The notes beneath the pieces are model-generated. The model saw only the letters and a program-made list of their open reading frames with translations. It was not told the DNA's origin and searched no databases. This document shows, one piece after another, positions 33,957 to 45,815 of a stretch of 64,000 nucleotides of DNA (position 1 is the stretch's first letter; each line of letters opens with the position of its first letter). A program made the position numbers and the translations under genes. The DNA is taken from positions 62,001 to 126,000 of the forward strand of contig JAJKFJ010020986.1 in NCBI GenBank assembly GCA_027382625.1, read 5' to 3'. The DNA is from Tetmemena sp. SeJ-2015 (lineage: Eukaryota; Ciliophora; Spirotrichea; Sporadotrichida; Oxytrichidae).

Positions 33957-36635
33957 ATGCACTCAGAAGGCGAAAGCCAAGGCAAGTATGCATCCTCTAG
34001 TAGTGAAGAAAGTGAAAGTGATTACAATGATCGCTCTTACATCAGTTCAAGAAAAACTAAAAAATCTAATCGTCGAAAGAGAGATGCAAAACTCATTGAC
34101 AAGAAAAGTAATTTCCTGTCCTTAATAAGTTTAGATGATAAACTCTGTCGAGATCTAGGATTAGACTCAGCGTCCTAAGACATACTCAGGAGAATCACTA
34201 AAGATTTCAAACTTACTTTCAAAGACATCTCAAAGAGTCAAGTCCTTCTACGCCATCCACTATCTTATTATGAACTAGAAGAAATCAAAGACTACATCAG
34301 GATCAATAGGTAAAGGCTTGGCTGAAAATCCAATCAAGCTAAAGTTAATAAGTAAGAAAAAGATGATCTTTTAGAATATCTCAATGATCTCTATGAGGAA
34401 GACAAGGAGTCAAAATTGAAATTGATCAATTCAGAAAAAGACTCTGAAGTCTCTCCACTTGACAATTCATTTCTCATTCACTCTCAGGCTAAAGTATCTT
34501 GGTATGTTCTTGAAAATTTCAGTGCCTTTGGAAAAAAATTCAAAATTCAAGTTCAGAAACAGCTTATTAAGATCTTCGATAAAGACCCTACATTTTTTGA
34601 GAGTTGTCAAGAAGAATAATTAATGATAGAATAAAAGAATTTAAATGAGCTTTTTTCGAAAAGAGATGTAGAAAAACTTAAGACTTTACTTTAAGGATAT
34701 TCAACTGACTAAGTTATAAAAATCCATTTCAACGCATGTGAAGAATTACCAAATCTTAGTTTAGAAGGAAGGACTTTATTTGAAACTCTTTATCCACATC
34801 TAAACAAAATTGATATTCCTATCCTTATCCCTGAAGAAAACTTGAGTTTATATCGAGGAATGATTCTTTCTCTATTTAAGTATCTAAAAGACAAAAACCT
34901 TTCACTCTCTCCTTCGATTTGTGGAATATTAGTTCATTATCATCCTACAATCATAAAGAACTTTAAATTCGATGAGATCAGCATGCAATCACTCTAGTTG
35001 CATTTGAAAGGCTTAGGTCTCTCAAAATCAGAAATAAAAGTCATATCAGAGAATCCATAAAACTATCTATGGCCTTAACAACTACAGAAGCTTCATGATA
35101 TATAAGACAAAGAAATAAGAGAAAAAATGATAATTCTTTTTGGTATAACCTAAGTAACTCAAGATCCTTGCTTAATCATCAAAGATTACTTGAACTTGTT
35201 TTACTAAAAAGAAATCCTCTTTACCTTTATTCTATCGAAGGCAAAGATATAATTACCTATTGAAAGACTATTCCTAGTTTTGCAATAAATGAGTAGCCTT
35301 GATTTCGAAGACATGCAGACTGTTTTTTTATTAGATGAATAGCTCTGGCTTAAAGAAACATGCAAATTACTATCTAATAACACTAGTAAATCAATAAAAT
35401 AAGATAAGTTGAAAGCCAAGGTTGAGTAGTACATGGAAATCTACCTTCAATAGTACAATTGCGATAAAAAGGTTTAAGTTGGATTTATGATCGAGATATC
35501 ATAAAAACTTGAATCTGTTTGCGACGATTACAAACACAATCTTTATTAAGTCATGATTTCTGCTTGCATCCTTTCTTGTGAAAAAAGTTTAGTGCAATGC
35601 CATATGCCAACAGCATCTGGCAAAACTTGGGTGATTGGTCTCATCGCAGAATATTGGAGACAACAAGACAAAAAGATTATGATCATAGTTCCAAATGAAA
35701 TTTTGAGAATTTAAACACAGAGATGTCTCCAAGCCCTTGGACCGAATCTTACAATTACAACTTTGCAGAAATACTATTCATCCAGATAAAATTACGACAT
35801 CATGATCATAGATGAATTCGATCATCTTATTAGAAATCTCCCTTTCACAGTAGCTAATGGAAAAATATTAGGAATTTGGGATTTGAGCATAACTTAAACT
35901 TACATGTTTAGTGCAACTTGCGATTAAGGGATTGAGAGAATTTTACAGAGAATGGTTGGGAATCCTGAAGTACTTAAATTTTAAAGCGAGCTGGAGATAT
36001 GCTCTGAAGTAAGATAGGATTTAAGTGGAGAAATCATTCCTTTGAGTTCTCATAAAGAGCGACAGGAATGGCTTGCTGCTCAAATCGAAAAGTTGGGTCC
36101 AAACCTTCCCCTTATCATATTTATTGATGAGAGTGAAGTAGAGTTTATAGAAAGATAAGCTGAGAGATGTGGTGTCAAAAGTTTAAAACTAGGAAATAGC
36201 ATAGATGTCCTCGATGAAATTACTCAATGGAATTGTGGTATATTGATTTTACAATAAGATTAAAGCTTTGGATATAACACAAAGTTCAAGCAAGACTCAA
36301 AAGTAATTATCGCATGCGAGATCAACTCCGAGAGTTAGTATTTGCAGATGAGAGGAAGAAGTAGCAGATCTAGGGGATAACTCTAAACTGTTTATCTTCC
36401 GATATCGAAGCTCTCAAAAGCCTAAATTCTTTAGGGGATGAAGAGATTGGCTATTGATGAGATGCTTGATCTGGAATAAATTACAGATGTAGTTTATAAA
36501 AAGAGAAATTCTAAACTTCTTATTGAAACAATTTAGGGAGCAATGCAAGTAGGTGACAAGTTAAGATCACTTTAGGATCTGAAAGAAATCATGGGATAGA
36601 AAGAATTTAGCAATTTTATGAGAAGGCTGGCTTGA
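33957..36635 (+). CDS. Putative SF2 (DEAD/DEAH-like) helicase of the transposon, one in-frame TGA
   Basis: 893 codons from ATG 33957 to TGA 36633, using dozens of TAA/TAG codons as Gln and containing one internal TGA at 34323 (codon 123). The N-terminus is Ser/Glu-rich (SSSSEESESD, residues 13-22) followed by a basic, NLS-like stretch (KTKKSNRRKRDAK). Helicase signatures appear in order in the C-terminal half: PTASGKTW (motif I, residues 551-558), IIVPNE (Ia), IIDEFDH (motif II, D619-E620-F621-D622), FSATCD (motif III, S652-A653-T654) and QMRGRSSRSRG (motif VI, from Q797). Motif II as DEFD and motif VI as Q-x-R-G-R-x-x-R are consistent with an SF2 ATPase. The first 540 residues are not recognised. 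I infer a role in DNA or RNA remodelling during transposition or replication of the element. Alternatively it is a host gene next to the element. Confidence 0.75.
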
Positions 36636-36639
36636 TTTT

Positions 36640-37315
36640 AAGCATACTTTAACAAATAGGTTTTTCAATTTAGAAATTTGAAAACATTAATTAATAAGTT
36701 GATTAATTGATTAACTTCCAAAATATTTTACTAATTATTCCAAAATTCAATATACTCCAATTCAACAATTTAAAATGACAGTCATGTAAGAGCAAATATT
36801 TTATCGCAATGTTTTAGCAAACTTTATCAGGACGCAAAAATTCAAAAGTCTCAATTATACTTCAATACATTTTTTAATTTATATATAAAATTTATATATA
36901 TTTGTGTAAAAAAAATTGCAGCTTAGTTTCAGAATATAAATAGTTTTAATATAAAAGGTAATCTTATTTAATTATGCTCCTGCCTTCAAGCATATCAATT
37001 ATTGCGACCTTTTAAAATTTTGGTAAGTTAAAAATCAAATCAGTTGGTGGTAGAGTTCTAAAACAATATCTGATTTAGTCAAAAACAACTTTATTATGTA
37101 TTTAATTTAATTAAAAACTAGACTTTTTCTGGGAATTCATCCCCATCATGCATTGAATATTAAAATGATTGATGATCGATGGTGAGCAAAATCTAATAAA
37201 ATTAGAGTTCAGGGGAAAAATAACTTATACTTTAAATGTGTGAAAATAAGTTTTAAGATAACGAAGAGCACCCCTCTTTAATAATTTACTTTTCGTGTTT
37301 TCTATTAGCAGTTGT
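36640..37315. other. AT-rich intergenic stretch
   Basis: Nothing recognised; may contain the right end of the transposon, but no inverted repeat was identified. Confidence 0.35.
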
Positions 37316-37319
37316 ATTT

Positions 37320-37560
37320 TGAGTATGAGGGGAGTCTCTTTTTAATGTTGTAGTCACTGAAAGTTTATCTTACATATTTGAGGACTCTCTTTTGCTAATG
37401 CACCTCAAAAGCATGAACATTTAAATTTAGTTATGTCACTCCTTGAACTTTTAAGGTTAAGATGAGTCTCTGCTGATCTGGAGATCGCTTATTTGTTCTT
37501 CAACTTTCCCCTCTGCTGCCACCTTCAAGTTCTAGAAGTTAAGCTTGTTTTATAGATATA
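37320..37560 (-). pseudogene. Ubiquitin pseudogene 2
   Basis: Homologous over its length to the copy at 23.9-24.3k: on the minus strand LKVAAEGKVEEQI corresponds to the region before the DKEGIPPDQQ motif, which is itself degenerate here. The piece LSDYNIKKRLPS (about 37355-37320) matches ubiquitin LSDYNIQKESTL. Both flanks also match the first copy (AAAGCG...ACTGAACAAGGA near 37600-37645), so the pseudogene was duplicated with flanking DNA. It is more decayed than copy 1. Confidence 0.55.
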
Positions 37561-38326
37561 TTAGTTTTTGTTGTTATTAAGATAGAAATTTTAGTTACTT
37601 ATATAGTTAAAGCGAATTATATTGTGAATTCACTGAACAAGGATGAAAGTAATTACTTCTCTTGGAAAAATCAATTTAAGATAAACAAATAATATCCTCA
37701 TCCTATAATTATATTTTATAATATTCTTAAGTTGTCAATTTATATTCAATTTAAAGTTAATTTGAGCATCAAATAAATTATAAGATATAAGAGCTGATAG
37801 CATTTATATGATGGTTTATCCAAAAACAGCCTATTCATCTAAGATATTTATATTTACAAATAATTTGTTCATAATAACGTCATTATTCATCAAAATAAGA
37901 TAATTTAATCACAAAAAGGCAATTATAAAAATTAAAAAGCTTGTTTGAAATAATTTTAGTTAAAATCTTATTTTGCTTTAAAATTATAAGCTAAATACCG
38001 ATTAAGAGTTAATATTTTAACATGAAGGGAAAATTATTTTCTAAAAAGCACCATTTAAAAACACTTTAGAGAAAACCAACTTTTAAATATATATTCATAA
38101 TCTCATCATCTTGAAAATAACAAAATTAAAGTACCCTAACATAAACGCAAAAATTATTGGAATTTTAAAATCAGATATAACAATTTTTTTAAAAATTATT
38201 TTGATTGTCTGTCTCTTCTCTATTTCTTTGGTAAATCTAAGTTTAGAAATATTCTTCAATATCTAAAATACTCTAAAAGAGCATTTATATTTCTTGATCT
38301 GAAAGCTTTTAGATTGAATAACTTAT

Positions 38327-38650
38327 TCAATCAGATAATGTTAAAATATACTCTAAACAAGAGTTTGAGTAGTCGGTAGGAGTCTTTTGATAATTCTGAG
38401 TACTTATAATAACATATTCATCAGGAATATCATCATTTTCAGCTTAAACTTGCTACTCAGCTAGATATTATAAAACCCTGGGAAGTGAGGACGGATTCAG
38501 ATTTATAACATAGCCATTGCTTAAATCTAAGAAGTCCTTTACTCTAAGCAGATTTTGCCGATCAGATTTACTAAGGAGAGAAATGCATCTTAGGAGTTTT
38601 TCTATAGAAAGAAAGCTATATATTATCAGCCTGCAGTTTTTGTTATTCAT
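38327..38650 (-). CDS. F-box-like A2-type protein, possibly truncated (107 aa)
   Basis: ATG at 38650, TGA at 38327. It reads MNNKNCRLIIYSFLSIEKLL and LLSKSDRQNLLRVKDF, SSLPRVLQYLAEQQ, then CLEYILTLSD before the TGA. Beyond this TGA the frame continues to resemble the family (FQSILDIEEYFQTQ against the EEYFNS block of A1 genes), so the TGA is probably a mutation that truncates the protein. The A2-specific linker differs from copies at 2.3k and 18.1k. Confidence 0.5.
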
Positions 38651-39559
38651 TTATATCCAATTTCAGATATATTTATTTTAATTGAAAAAGCAATTTTATT
38701 TGTTATATAGAAATTGTATTAAAATTAAATTATAAACATTAAAGTACATTTATTTGCATTTTTGATTGTAAAATTTACAATTTAGGTGCTTTAAATAATA
38801 CCGGTTTAAGGCAGCTAATTCATATTTGATTCATAGTATTTATTAAATATTTTGCAGCTGAGTAGGATTCATAATCTAAATTTGTATTCGAACTTATTAA
38901 AAGCTTCGTCATTTAAAATTGATAGCCTTAATTTGATGTTAAGATTCTCCCAAATTGTATTTAGGCTCTTAAAAAATTTTCTTCAAATTTTCTTTATTTT
39001 GAGATAGACTTTTCTTTTCAAAAAGATACAACTTCATACTCATCAATCTAAAATAAATTTCTGCCTTTAAACTGTGGTAAAGAAAAAGTTTATCGTTCTT
39101 TTTTGTCTAATTATTGCACTGAGAAAATGAGCATTCAGAAACTAAAAGTTTGAAATTAATTTAAGCTTTAATTTACCCTAGCGAATGATACTAACGATTG
39201 TAAAGATTCTAGAAGATAAATCTTTTTTTTAAAAAGCAGCCTAAACTGAATTCATTTAAAATTAATAATCATATCCTCATCATTTTCAAATTGACATGAC
39301 TTCATTATTTAAAAGGGAAAATGCTGAGAAGAAGTCAGCAATTAATTATTATTGGAAAAATTTTAAATGAATCCTAATAAATTATATAGCTTATCTAGAT
39401 AAAAGGAAAGAATTATTTGGAATTAAGCAGTAACTCCAGAGGGCATGATAAAACACGATCATAGTAGGTGCAACTCCTACCAATAAACACTTGTCAGCCC
39501 ATAACGTCATTTAATCAATGATGAATCATCGCTCTCTTTATAAGGGACAAAAGAGAATC

Positions 39560-40440
39560 CCCTGTGGTACGTCACATCTGACTCTTTTGCCAGCTCTCAC
39601 TCGGAGTACATCTCAATCTGAAGAGTGATGGAGTTGCATGAGTTGGGATTCAGAGATCTCAAGCCAGAGAACATCATGATAAACTTTGAACCAGTCAGAG
39701 CAACTGTCATAGACTTCAACAGAGTAGTAAGAAGAGAAAACATTGAGGAAGCATCGGTGCGAGGAACTGCAGGCTACTTCCCATAGAGACAGACTTGGCT
39801 CAACGGTTCAGTGCAGTGGGACATTTGGTCTATAGTTGCAATCATACTTGAATACGATATGAAACCAGAGGAATTCTACTAGTGCGAAAGTCCACCTCAG
39901 CCAGCCGCCCCATGTGCCTTCATTCAAGACATAAACCTCATTCCCTACTTGGAGAGTCGACTCCCTCAACCAAAGGTGAAGGCTATCAAGAAAGTCAAGC
40001 CATTCAAGCTTTGCACAAAATAGAATATATCATACAAGCAACAGCTCTCTGCAGTCTACCTCAGGTTTGGATTACTCTCCGAAAATATGTATGGTCTAAG
40101 CAACTTCGTTGATGGATTCTCTTTTCCTATCCCTCTCATCTCTCCTCATACTTCATAAGAGAATCAGTTTTCTCAAAAGCATAATGCGCACTCCCTCTCC
40201 CGAAAAGGCTCTTGCTATGCTCTTCAGCTTATCTACTCCTCAATTCAGCAAGCGGAACTCCACTCTCACAAGTCTCCAGCTTTTACATATCTAATATGAT
40301 CTTATGGATCCCATAAGATCTATGGAAAGCCTCCCTCCTCATATCATAGCCCTTATCAATCTTTATCCTGTATGAAATGACTCCACAGCATATGTTCCTC
40401 AAACTTCTTGCACTTTAGGCTCGCCAAGCACTTCATTTGG
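39560..40440 (+). pseudogene. Protein-kinase domain remnant (transposon-type kinase, copy 1)
   Basis: Kinase signatures are clear: MELHELGFRDLKPENIMI (39627-39680, subdomain VIb, with the His of HRD missing), VIDFNRVV (DFG replaced by DFN), GTAGYFPQ (degenerate APE region), WDIWSIVAIILEY (subdomain IX), and a distal IMRTPSPEKALAMLFSLS (about 40180-40235, subdomain XI-like). A TGA precedes the first motif (39624) and the frame changes between about 39880 and 40130. The copy at 57.9-58.4k shares the distal part. Loss of catalytic residues and frameshifts mark a pseudogene. TBE transposons of Oxytricha encode a kinase-containing ORF; membership here is inference. Confidence 0.65.
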
Positions 40441-40449
40441 TAACACTAT

Positions 40450-41885
40450 AGTACAGCAACTACAGTATTTTTATAGCATATTTTTTCATGAAATTTTTAC
40501 TTTAAAAATATTTTATTAAAAATATTTGTCTAAAAAATTGCTTAAAAATTATTTTTAATTTATGAAAAATATTGCTAAATAATTTACCTTCAAATTTCAA
40601 ATGAAATTTTAGAAAGACTCCTATATTAATTCTACTTGATAATTCTAAACTTTAATTAGCCATTTGAGTAACTTTAAAAATATTTTATGTTGAAGTCCAC
40701 AGGAGTACGCCATTTAATCTTTACTTTAGGAAGTTTTAATCTTCTAATTATTAGACTCTACTTTATTCTAAGATTTTTAGCTACCTCTATTACACAAATA
40801 AACTCCTAATTTTTAAAATAAATAAAGTGTATAATAAATTAGTTTATGGTTATTTATCCACTCTAAATTTAAATTTATTATCAGTGCCCTAATTATATTT
40901 ATAGACGTTTTTAAAATTTTCTCTTTTTTTCCTAATTTTTAAAATTTTTATCTTTTAATTTTAAATTAATAAATTAAAATATTTTAAAGAATTAATAAAA
41001 GGGGTTTAATTTTTGAGGTTTTTTTTAAAAACTGATCTTATTTCAAGAAGATCTCTTCATTCAGGAATTTAAAATTTAAATGATAGATTTTCCATCCTTG
41101 AAATTCTACATGAAGCTAGAATGAGAAGATTATGTTTTCTTTTAGGATATTTATTTAAATTCTAAGGTAATTACTCTAATCATAAAAAATGTGCTTATTA
41201 TAAATAATTTTTAGTTTTTTTATTAAAATAAATTCTGTTTGGATCTCAGAATATGACAATTGCAGTATGACTTTTACATTTTATGCTCATTTATGTTTAA
41301 TTTTTTATTTATTAAAACTCTTGATAAAAACAAACTTTCATTGAAAAGAAATTCGAAAATTACTGATACTAAAATCAAAGTTCATCATCTTTCCTCGATT
41401 TGTATAATATAGGTCGAATATTAATGAATTAGAGAAATTAAAAAAGAGATGTATGTGTTTAAGTATCTGGGAATAAATTAAAAACATCTCTAGATTAATA
41501 ACTGCCAGAATGTATCATTGCATACTTTTAAAAGCAACTCCATCAGTTTTTATTTTGAATTATTTGAAGCATCTCTTATTTATTTTTCAATTTTCCTCTT
41601 TTTGGACTATTCTTCCGCCCATCCATTTTCCTCATCTTCTTCATCATCATTGTCATTCTAATTATTTCTGTTAGTATTTATACTTCTGCTGCTGTTATTG
41701 TTAATGCTATTACTGCATTTTTGCTATAATTATTGGTCAGAAATTTTTTTTAAAAAAGAGGTTTACTAGTGGAAGCCGAACTCTGGTCCAAATATTTACT
41801 CATCTAGTAGTTAACCATCTGATTACTAGGTCTTCATTTATAATCTACTTCTTTATTTCGCTCAAATATCTCTTACTCCCGATCA
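40450..41885. other. AT-rich stretch without recognised features
   Basis: No family block or transposon motif identified. Confidence 0.35.
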
Positions 41886-41890
41886 CATAA

Positions 41891-42290
41891 TCATATTCTT
41901 GCTATAATATTATTGTTTATTCTTACCTTGTATTCATTCAAGCCTTTATATCTTTTCGATGCAACCTTCTGATAATCAATTTCTCTCTATTAGCATTCTT
42001 CCTTGAATTAATCGTCATCCATTTTAACTTTTGGTAAGATTTCGAAAAAATCTAGATTATTTTCTGCTTCTCTTTCTTGTTCCGCATATATAATAGCCTT
42101 TAGATAAAGCTTGAATTTTTCAAATTTAGTTTGAGGTGGTCTTTAAAGAGTATTCAAGTACTTTGAATAAGATAAATCATAGCTGCAATCTTTATAGTGA
42201 TAAAAGAAATAATCGCAGGATAAATTAAATCTATCAAAGAACTTATCAACTCAAAGACAGTTAAATTTAAATCACAGTAATTTATTAGCG
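41891..42290 (-). pseudogene. D block of copy L4, frameshifted
   Basis: LTVFELISSLIDLIYPAIIS is in one frame, and YSKYLNTLQRPPQTKFEKFK followed by LYLKAIIYAEQEREAENN is in another. Comparison with copy L5 (ACTTATAAA versus ACTATAAA here) places a single-base loss near 42200. It ends at TGA 41891 after VRINNNIIARI. Confidence 0.5.
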
Positions 42291-42568
42291 ATAAAAGTTT
42301 CTCTTCTTACTTTGGTTTTCAGGAAGGAATAGATTTTTTAAAAAAAGTGGCAATCTTTTCCTTCCCTGATATCTTTATAGTTCAGTTGTCTGTAACTAGT
42401 TGGAGGATAAGCAAAAAGTATATTAAAATTACAAAGTTTCCTGCTATCTAATAAGTGAAAGTTATTTAGTGCCTAGACCTTAGTCAATTTGCCTTTTACG
42501 TATATTAATAACGAGAAACAAATTTTCAATTATAAAGATATTCTCAAAATTCTAAGTTTCTCTTTGAT

Positions 42569-43340
42569 TCAAAAGAATTTGCCACACTTTAAAATAACAT
42601 TTTTCAACAAAAAAAGAAAAATTAAGTTATAATAAACAACATGAAACGAGTCATTAAATTTATCATTCAGTAAATAATAGTCTAAGATTTTTTTAAAAAT
42701 CTTTTTTTAATTATTGCTCATGATAGCTTTAATTTGAATAATGGTGTCTCTTAGGGCAGTCGATTAATTATTCCCACTTCTAAGAATAGATTATAGTTGG
42801 AAGTATTGTTCTAAGTATTTTTTTATATCAAATTTTTCAAAAACAATTAGATTAAGTTTTCTCAACTTTAATCCTTCGATGTTTATATCCTCATGAAGTT
42901 GAATTAAGAATTCTGCAGTGTCAAAACGATTATTTGGCATTATTTTAAGACTAAATTTGTCTAGCTTCATTAAAGAAGGCTTTATTAATGGGTAGAGGGT
43001 AGCATCATTGAAAGAATCTCTCATTAAGAACAGATATAGTTTCTTCAAATTTGGAAAGCTTTGCAAATAGTTTATGACTTAATAATCCTATACAACAGGT
43101 GCCACCAATTCCAAATTCTCGACGGTATGCATAGTGCCAAAATTAGTCAAACTCCAATTCAAAAAATTATTATCCAAGTAAACGATTTTAAGGTCATTAA
43201 TGGCTATTTTTTAAGCTACCTCAATAGGCTACACTTATCTCATCTAATCACTCAAATATAATATTTAGTTTAATTTTAAATCTTCAGTCAGATTTACTAT
43301 TACTGTGTAGGATTTCAAGATTAAAGGATAGAAAAAAAAT
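42569..43340 (-). CDS. LRR-block protein of copy L4, open frame
   Basis: Open with UAR=Gln from about 43340 to TGA 42569. Blocks: ILYLSDQMRQVQPIEVAQKI, NNFLNWSLTNFGTMHTVENL, INYLQSFPNLKKLYLFLMRD, PLIKPSLMKLDKFSLKIMPN, FDTAEFLIQLHEDINIEGLK, RDTIIQIKAIMSNN. It is closest to the copy at 60.2-60.8k, and unlike L1-L3 it has no insertion before the FPNLKK motif. No ATG is visible at the position used by the 60.8k copy (ATA instead of ATG), so the start lies further upstream or translation begins internally. LRR solenoid predicted; partner unknown. Confidence 0.5.
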
Positions 43341-43354
43341 TTGACTTTTTTTTT

Positions 43355-43745
43355 AAAGAGAAATAAGTGAAGTGAATCGTGGGTTATAAGAATAAGATCA
43401 AAGCCCAATTCTTAATTAGAGATGTGATTGGGACTATATTAAATAGAGATCAGTGATTGGCTAATAGAGTTTAATTCTAATATAGATTGGCTTTTAATAT
43501 AATGATCTGAGCTATAATTAAAACCCTAATGTTTAATTGGATTTCCCTCTAGAGATCAGTGATTAACCAATGGGGTGTCTAAATTTTATTAAAACCTAAT
43601 CTTTTCCTATTTAATAAATCAAATATATCATACCCTACTTTTCTTCTTAAACCTTAAAACATTATCATGGACTCTAACCTCTTGCTTAAAGACATATAAA
43701 TTCTTATTCTTATAACCCACGATTCACTTCCTTTACTTCTCTTTA
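43355..43745. mobile_element. MITE-like element with about 43-bp terminal inverted repeats
   Basis: The left end AGTGAATCGTGGGTTATAAG (43371-43390) is mirrored by CTTATAACCCACGATTCACT at the right (43709-43728), and the similarity extends to both AAAGAG / CTTT ends. The interior has two related AGAGATCAGTGATT segments and no coding potential. Confidence 0.75.
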
Positions 43746-45025
43746 TTTATTAAAAAGATTAAGATAAAAAAAATATGAACCTCAGGACGAAGACGCGCCT
43801 AATAAATACAAAACGTTAAATATAAAAATTTGATTCTATTGTTAGAAAGTGCTTGAACAATAATTTATCTTCATATGGATACACACTTATAAGATAAGGA
43901 TTAAAAAGAATTATTTGTCATATAAATCCTCATTTTCAACCTAAACTTGAAATCGTTTTCTAGAATATATTTAAGATAAAAAAGTGCTTTCAAAATAAAA
44001 ATTCTTTCCCTTTATAATAAAAGTTTAATTATATTTGAAGTTAATAACACTAGTTGGCCTTTATATAAATCAAGATAATTCAATTTTTCTGTTGTCTTTT
44101 TTAAATAAAGCATTAATAAGGAAAAAATATTGAATGCAATTATGTCTGCCTTTAAAATTTCTAAAATAAGTATAAAATGAGTGAGAATAAGGTATTACAG
44201 GAAGGAATTACTAAGAAGTAATACAACTTGTTGTATTAAAAAATAACTTTGTATTCCAAGTATTTTGTATATAAAAAATATAATTTTTTTAATAAATAAA
44301 TATTGAAAAGAAAATTATAAATTATATTGGTATTACAGAACAAAGATTATTTAAAAAGTTTTTCGAAGAAAAACATAACTATTTATCTTATTGCCTTTAC
44401 TCTATATCATTTTTATTAAAGCAATGCTATCTCAATTGATCAATAGTGCATGTGGATTATACTAAAACTGAGTATAACTGTTTCACTTTTGCTCATTGTC
44501 TTCATGAGTGCGCAAGATCCTATGCAGGTTCGCCTATGATTGCTCTATCGTTTTCATTTTTGTACTACTTCTTTTTTTAGCACATTGCCCCGCAAAGTTA
44601 GGACGTTTTTACTATTTCACTTACTATATGATCTCTATATATCATCACATCTATATCCTTTGATGCGAAAAGTATATATTATATAATATTACTAATTTAA
44701 GCTTGATTTAGCAAAACTTATTTTAAAATTAATTGCTGTTAATTTACGTTATCTATTATCTATCTGCTTTTCCCTTGTTGATCATGAGTTTCCTGGCAGT
44801 TGAGAAAAGTGTCCATTTGGGACGATCTAGGGCTCATTCGATAGCGCTTGCAAAATTAGCTGGACTTTATCCTGTGCGTTGACCCTCTATCTGCTCTCCT
44901 GATGGAGTTAACCGGACTTTAATGTGGTAGGTGCCAATTGTTCATAAATGCAACCTCCTAATTAAATTGCCCTAAAAAATTGAGGATTCAGCCTGCATGC
45001 ACAGGATCATTCTTTCTCCCCTTGA

Positions 45026-45262
45026 AATCAGCTTCTCAATGATACCCATATTGCTATGGTTTATTAAATATTTTTAGGCCTCAAGCACCTTCATGACCAT
45101 AACATCATTCATAGAGATATCAAACCTTTAAACATACTTATAGATTCAAAAGGCAATATAAGATTAGCAAATTTTGGATAAAAAAACAAAAAAAACTAAA
45201 AATTATTTGAGCTATAATAAGGAAAAAAAAGTTTTTTTAGAGATGGTGCTCATAATATCTGA
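45026..45262 (+). pseudogene. Kinase fragment in left palindrome arm
   Basis: With TAA as Gln the strand reads [20 protein letters not shown] then [20 protein letters not shown] and RLANFG: helix E, the HRDIKPLN catalytic loop and a DFG changed to NFG. The frame ends at TGA 45260. A 3' splice-like CAG precedes it (near 45030). Only subdomains VIa-VII are present. Confidence 0.65.
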
Positions 45263-45578
45263 GAAACAGAATGGTTTTTAGAAATTATTTAAAGTTTAAT
45301 TATTATAAATCACTTTTTTTGAAATTAATTAGGTTAACTGTCAATTAATTAAAAAACTTTTACCCGCGGGGTTCGAACGACCGTCCTCCAATCATTAATC
45401 AGACTTCGCTCCGCTCAATGGTATTTCTACTATTGAGTCTGATTAATGATTGGAGGACGGTCGTTCGAACCCCCGCGGGTAAAAGTTTTTTAATTAATTG
45501 ACAGTTAACCTAATTAATTTCAAAAAAGTGATTTATAATAATTAAACTTTAAATAATTTCTAAAAACCATTCTGTTTC

Positions 45579-45815
45579 TCAGATATTATGAGCACCATCT
45601 CTAAAAAAACTTTTTTTTCCTTATTATGGCTCAAATAATTTTTAGTTTTTTTTGTTTTTTTATCCAAAATTTGCTAATCTTATATTGCCTTTTGAATCTA
45701 TAAGTATGTTTAAAGGTTTGATATCTCTATGAATGATGTTATGGTCATGAAGGTGCTTGAGGCCTAAAAATATTTAATTAACCATAGCAATATGGGTATC
45801 ATTGAGAAGCTGATT
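45579..45815 (-). pseudogene. Kinase fragment in right palindrome arm
   Basis: Mirror copy of the fragment at 45026-45262 with the same HRDIKPLN loop and NFG; a Tyr codon of the left copy is Asn here (AMVNQ). Confidence 0.65.

Larger units (their letters stand above)
31390..36640. mobile_element. Best-preserved TBE-like/Tc1-mariner transposon with helicase
   Basis: Three genes lie together: transposase (+, 31.6-32.7k), a spliced 261-aa ORF (-, 32.73-33.58k) whose stop lies 14 bp from the transposase stop, and a putative SF2 helicase (+, 33.96-36.64k). The first two genes recur, in the same arrangement, at 61.8-64k and in diverged form at 5.7-7.4k, which shows they move as a unit. Whether the helicase belongs to the unit cannot be confirmed, because the third copy leaves the window before that point. 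Termini were not identified. Confidence 0.6.

Noticed and set aside
34310..34352. Short intron removing the UGA in the helicase
   Set aside because: GT at 34310 and nearby AG sites give lengths that break the reading frame.
45365..45480. Possible tRNA gene at the palindrome centre (GTTCGAA motif, CCCGCGGG stems)
   Set aside because: The T-loop-like GTTCGAAC is there in both arms, but the T stem has mismatches and no D arm or anticodon arm can be folded; the pairing is explained by the palindrome.
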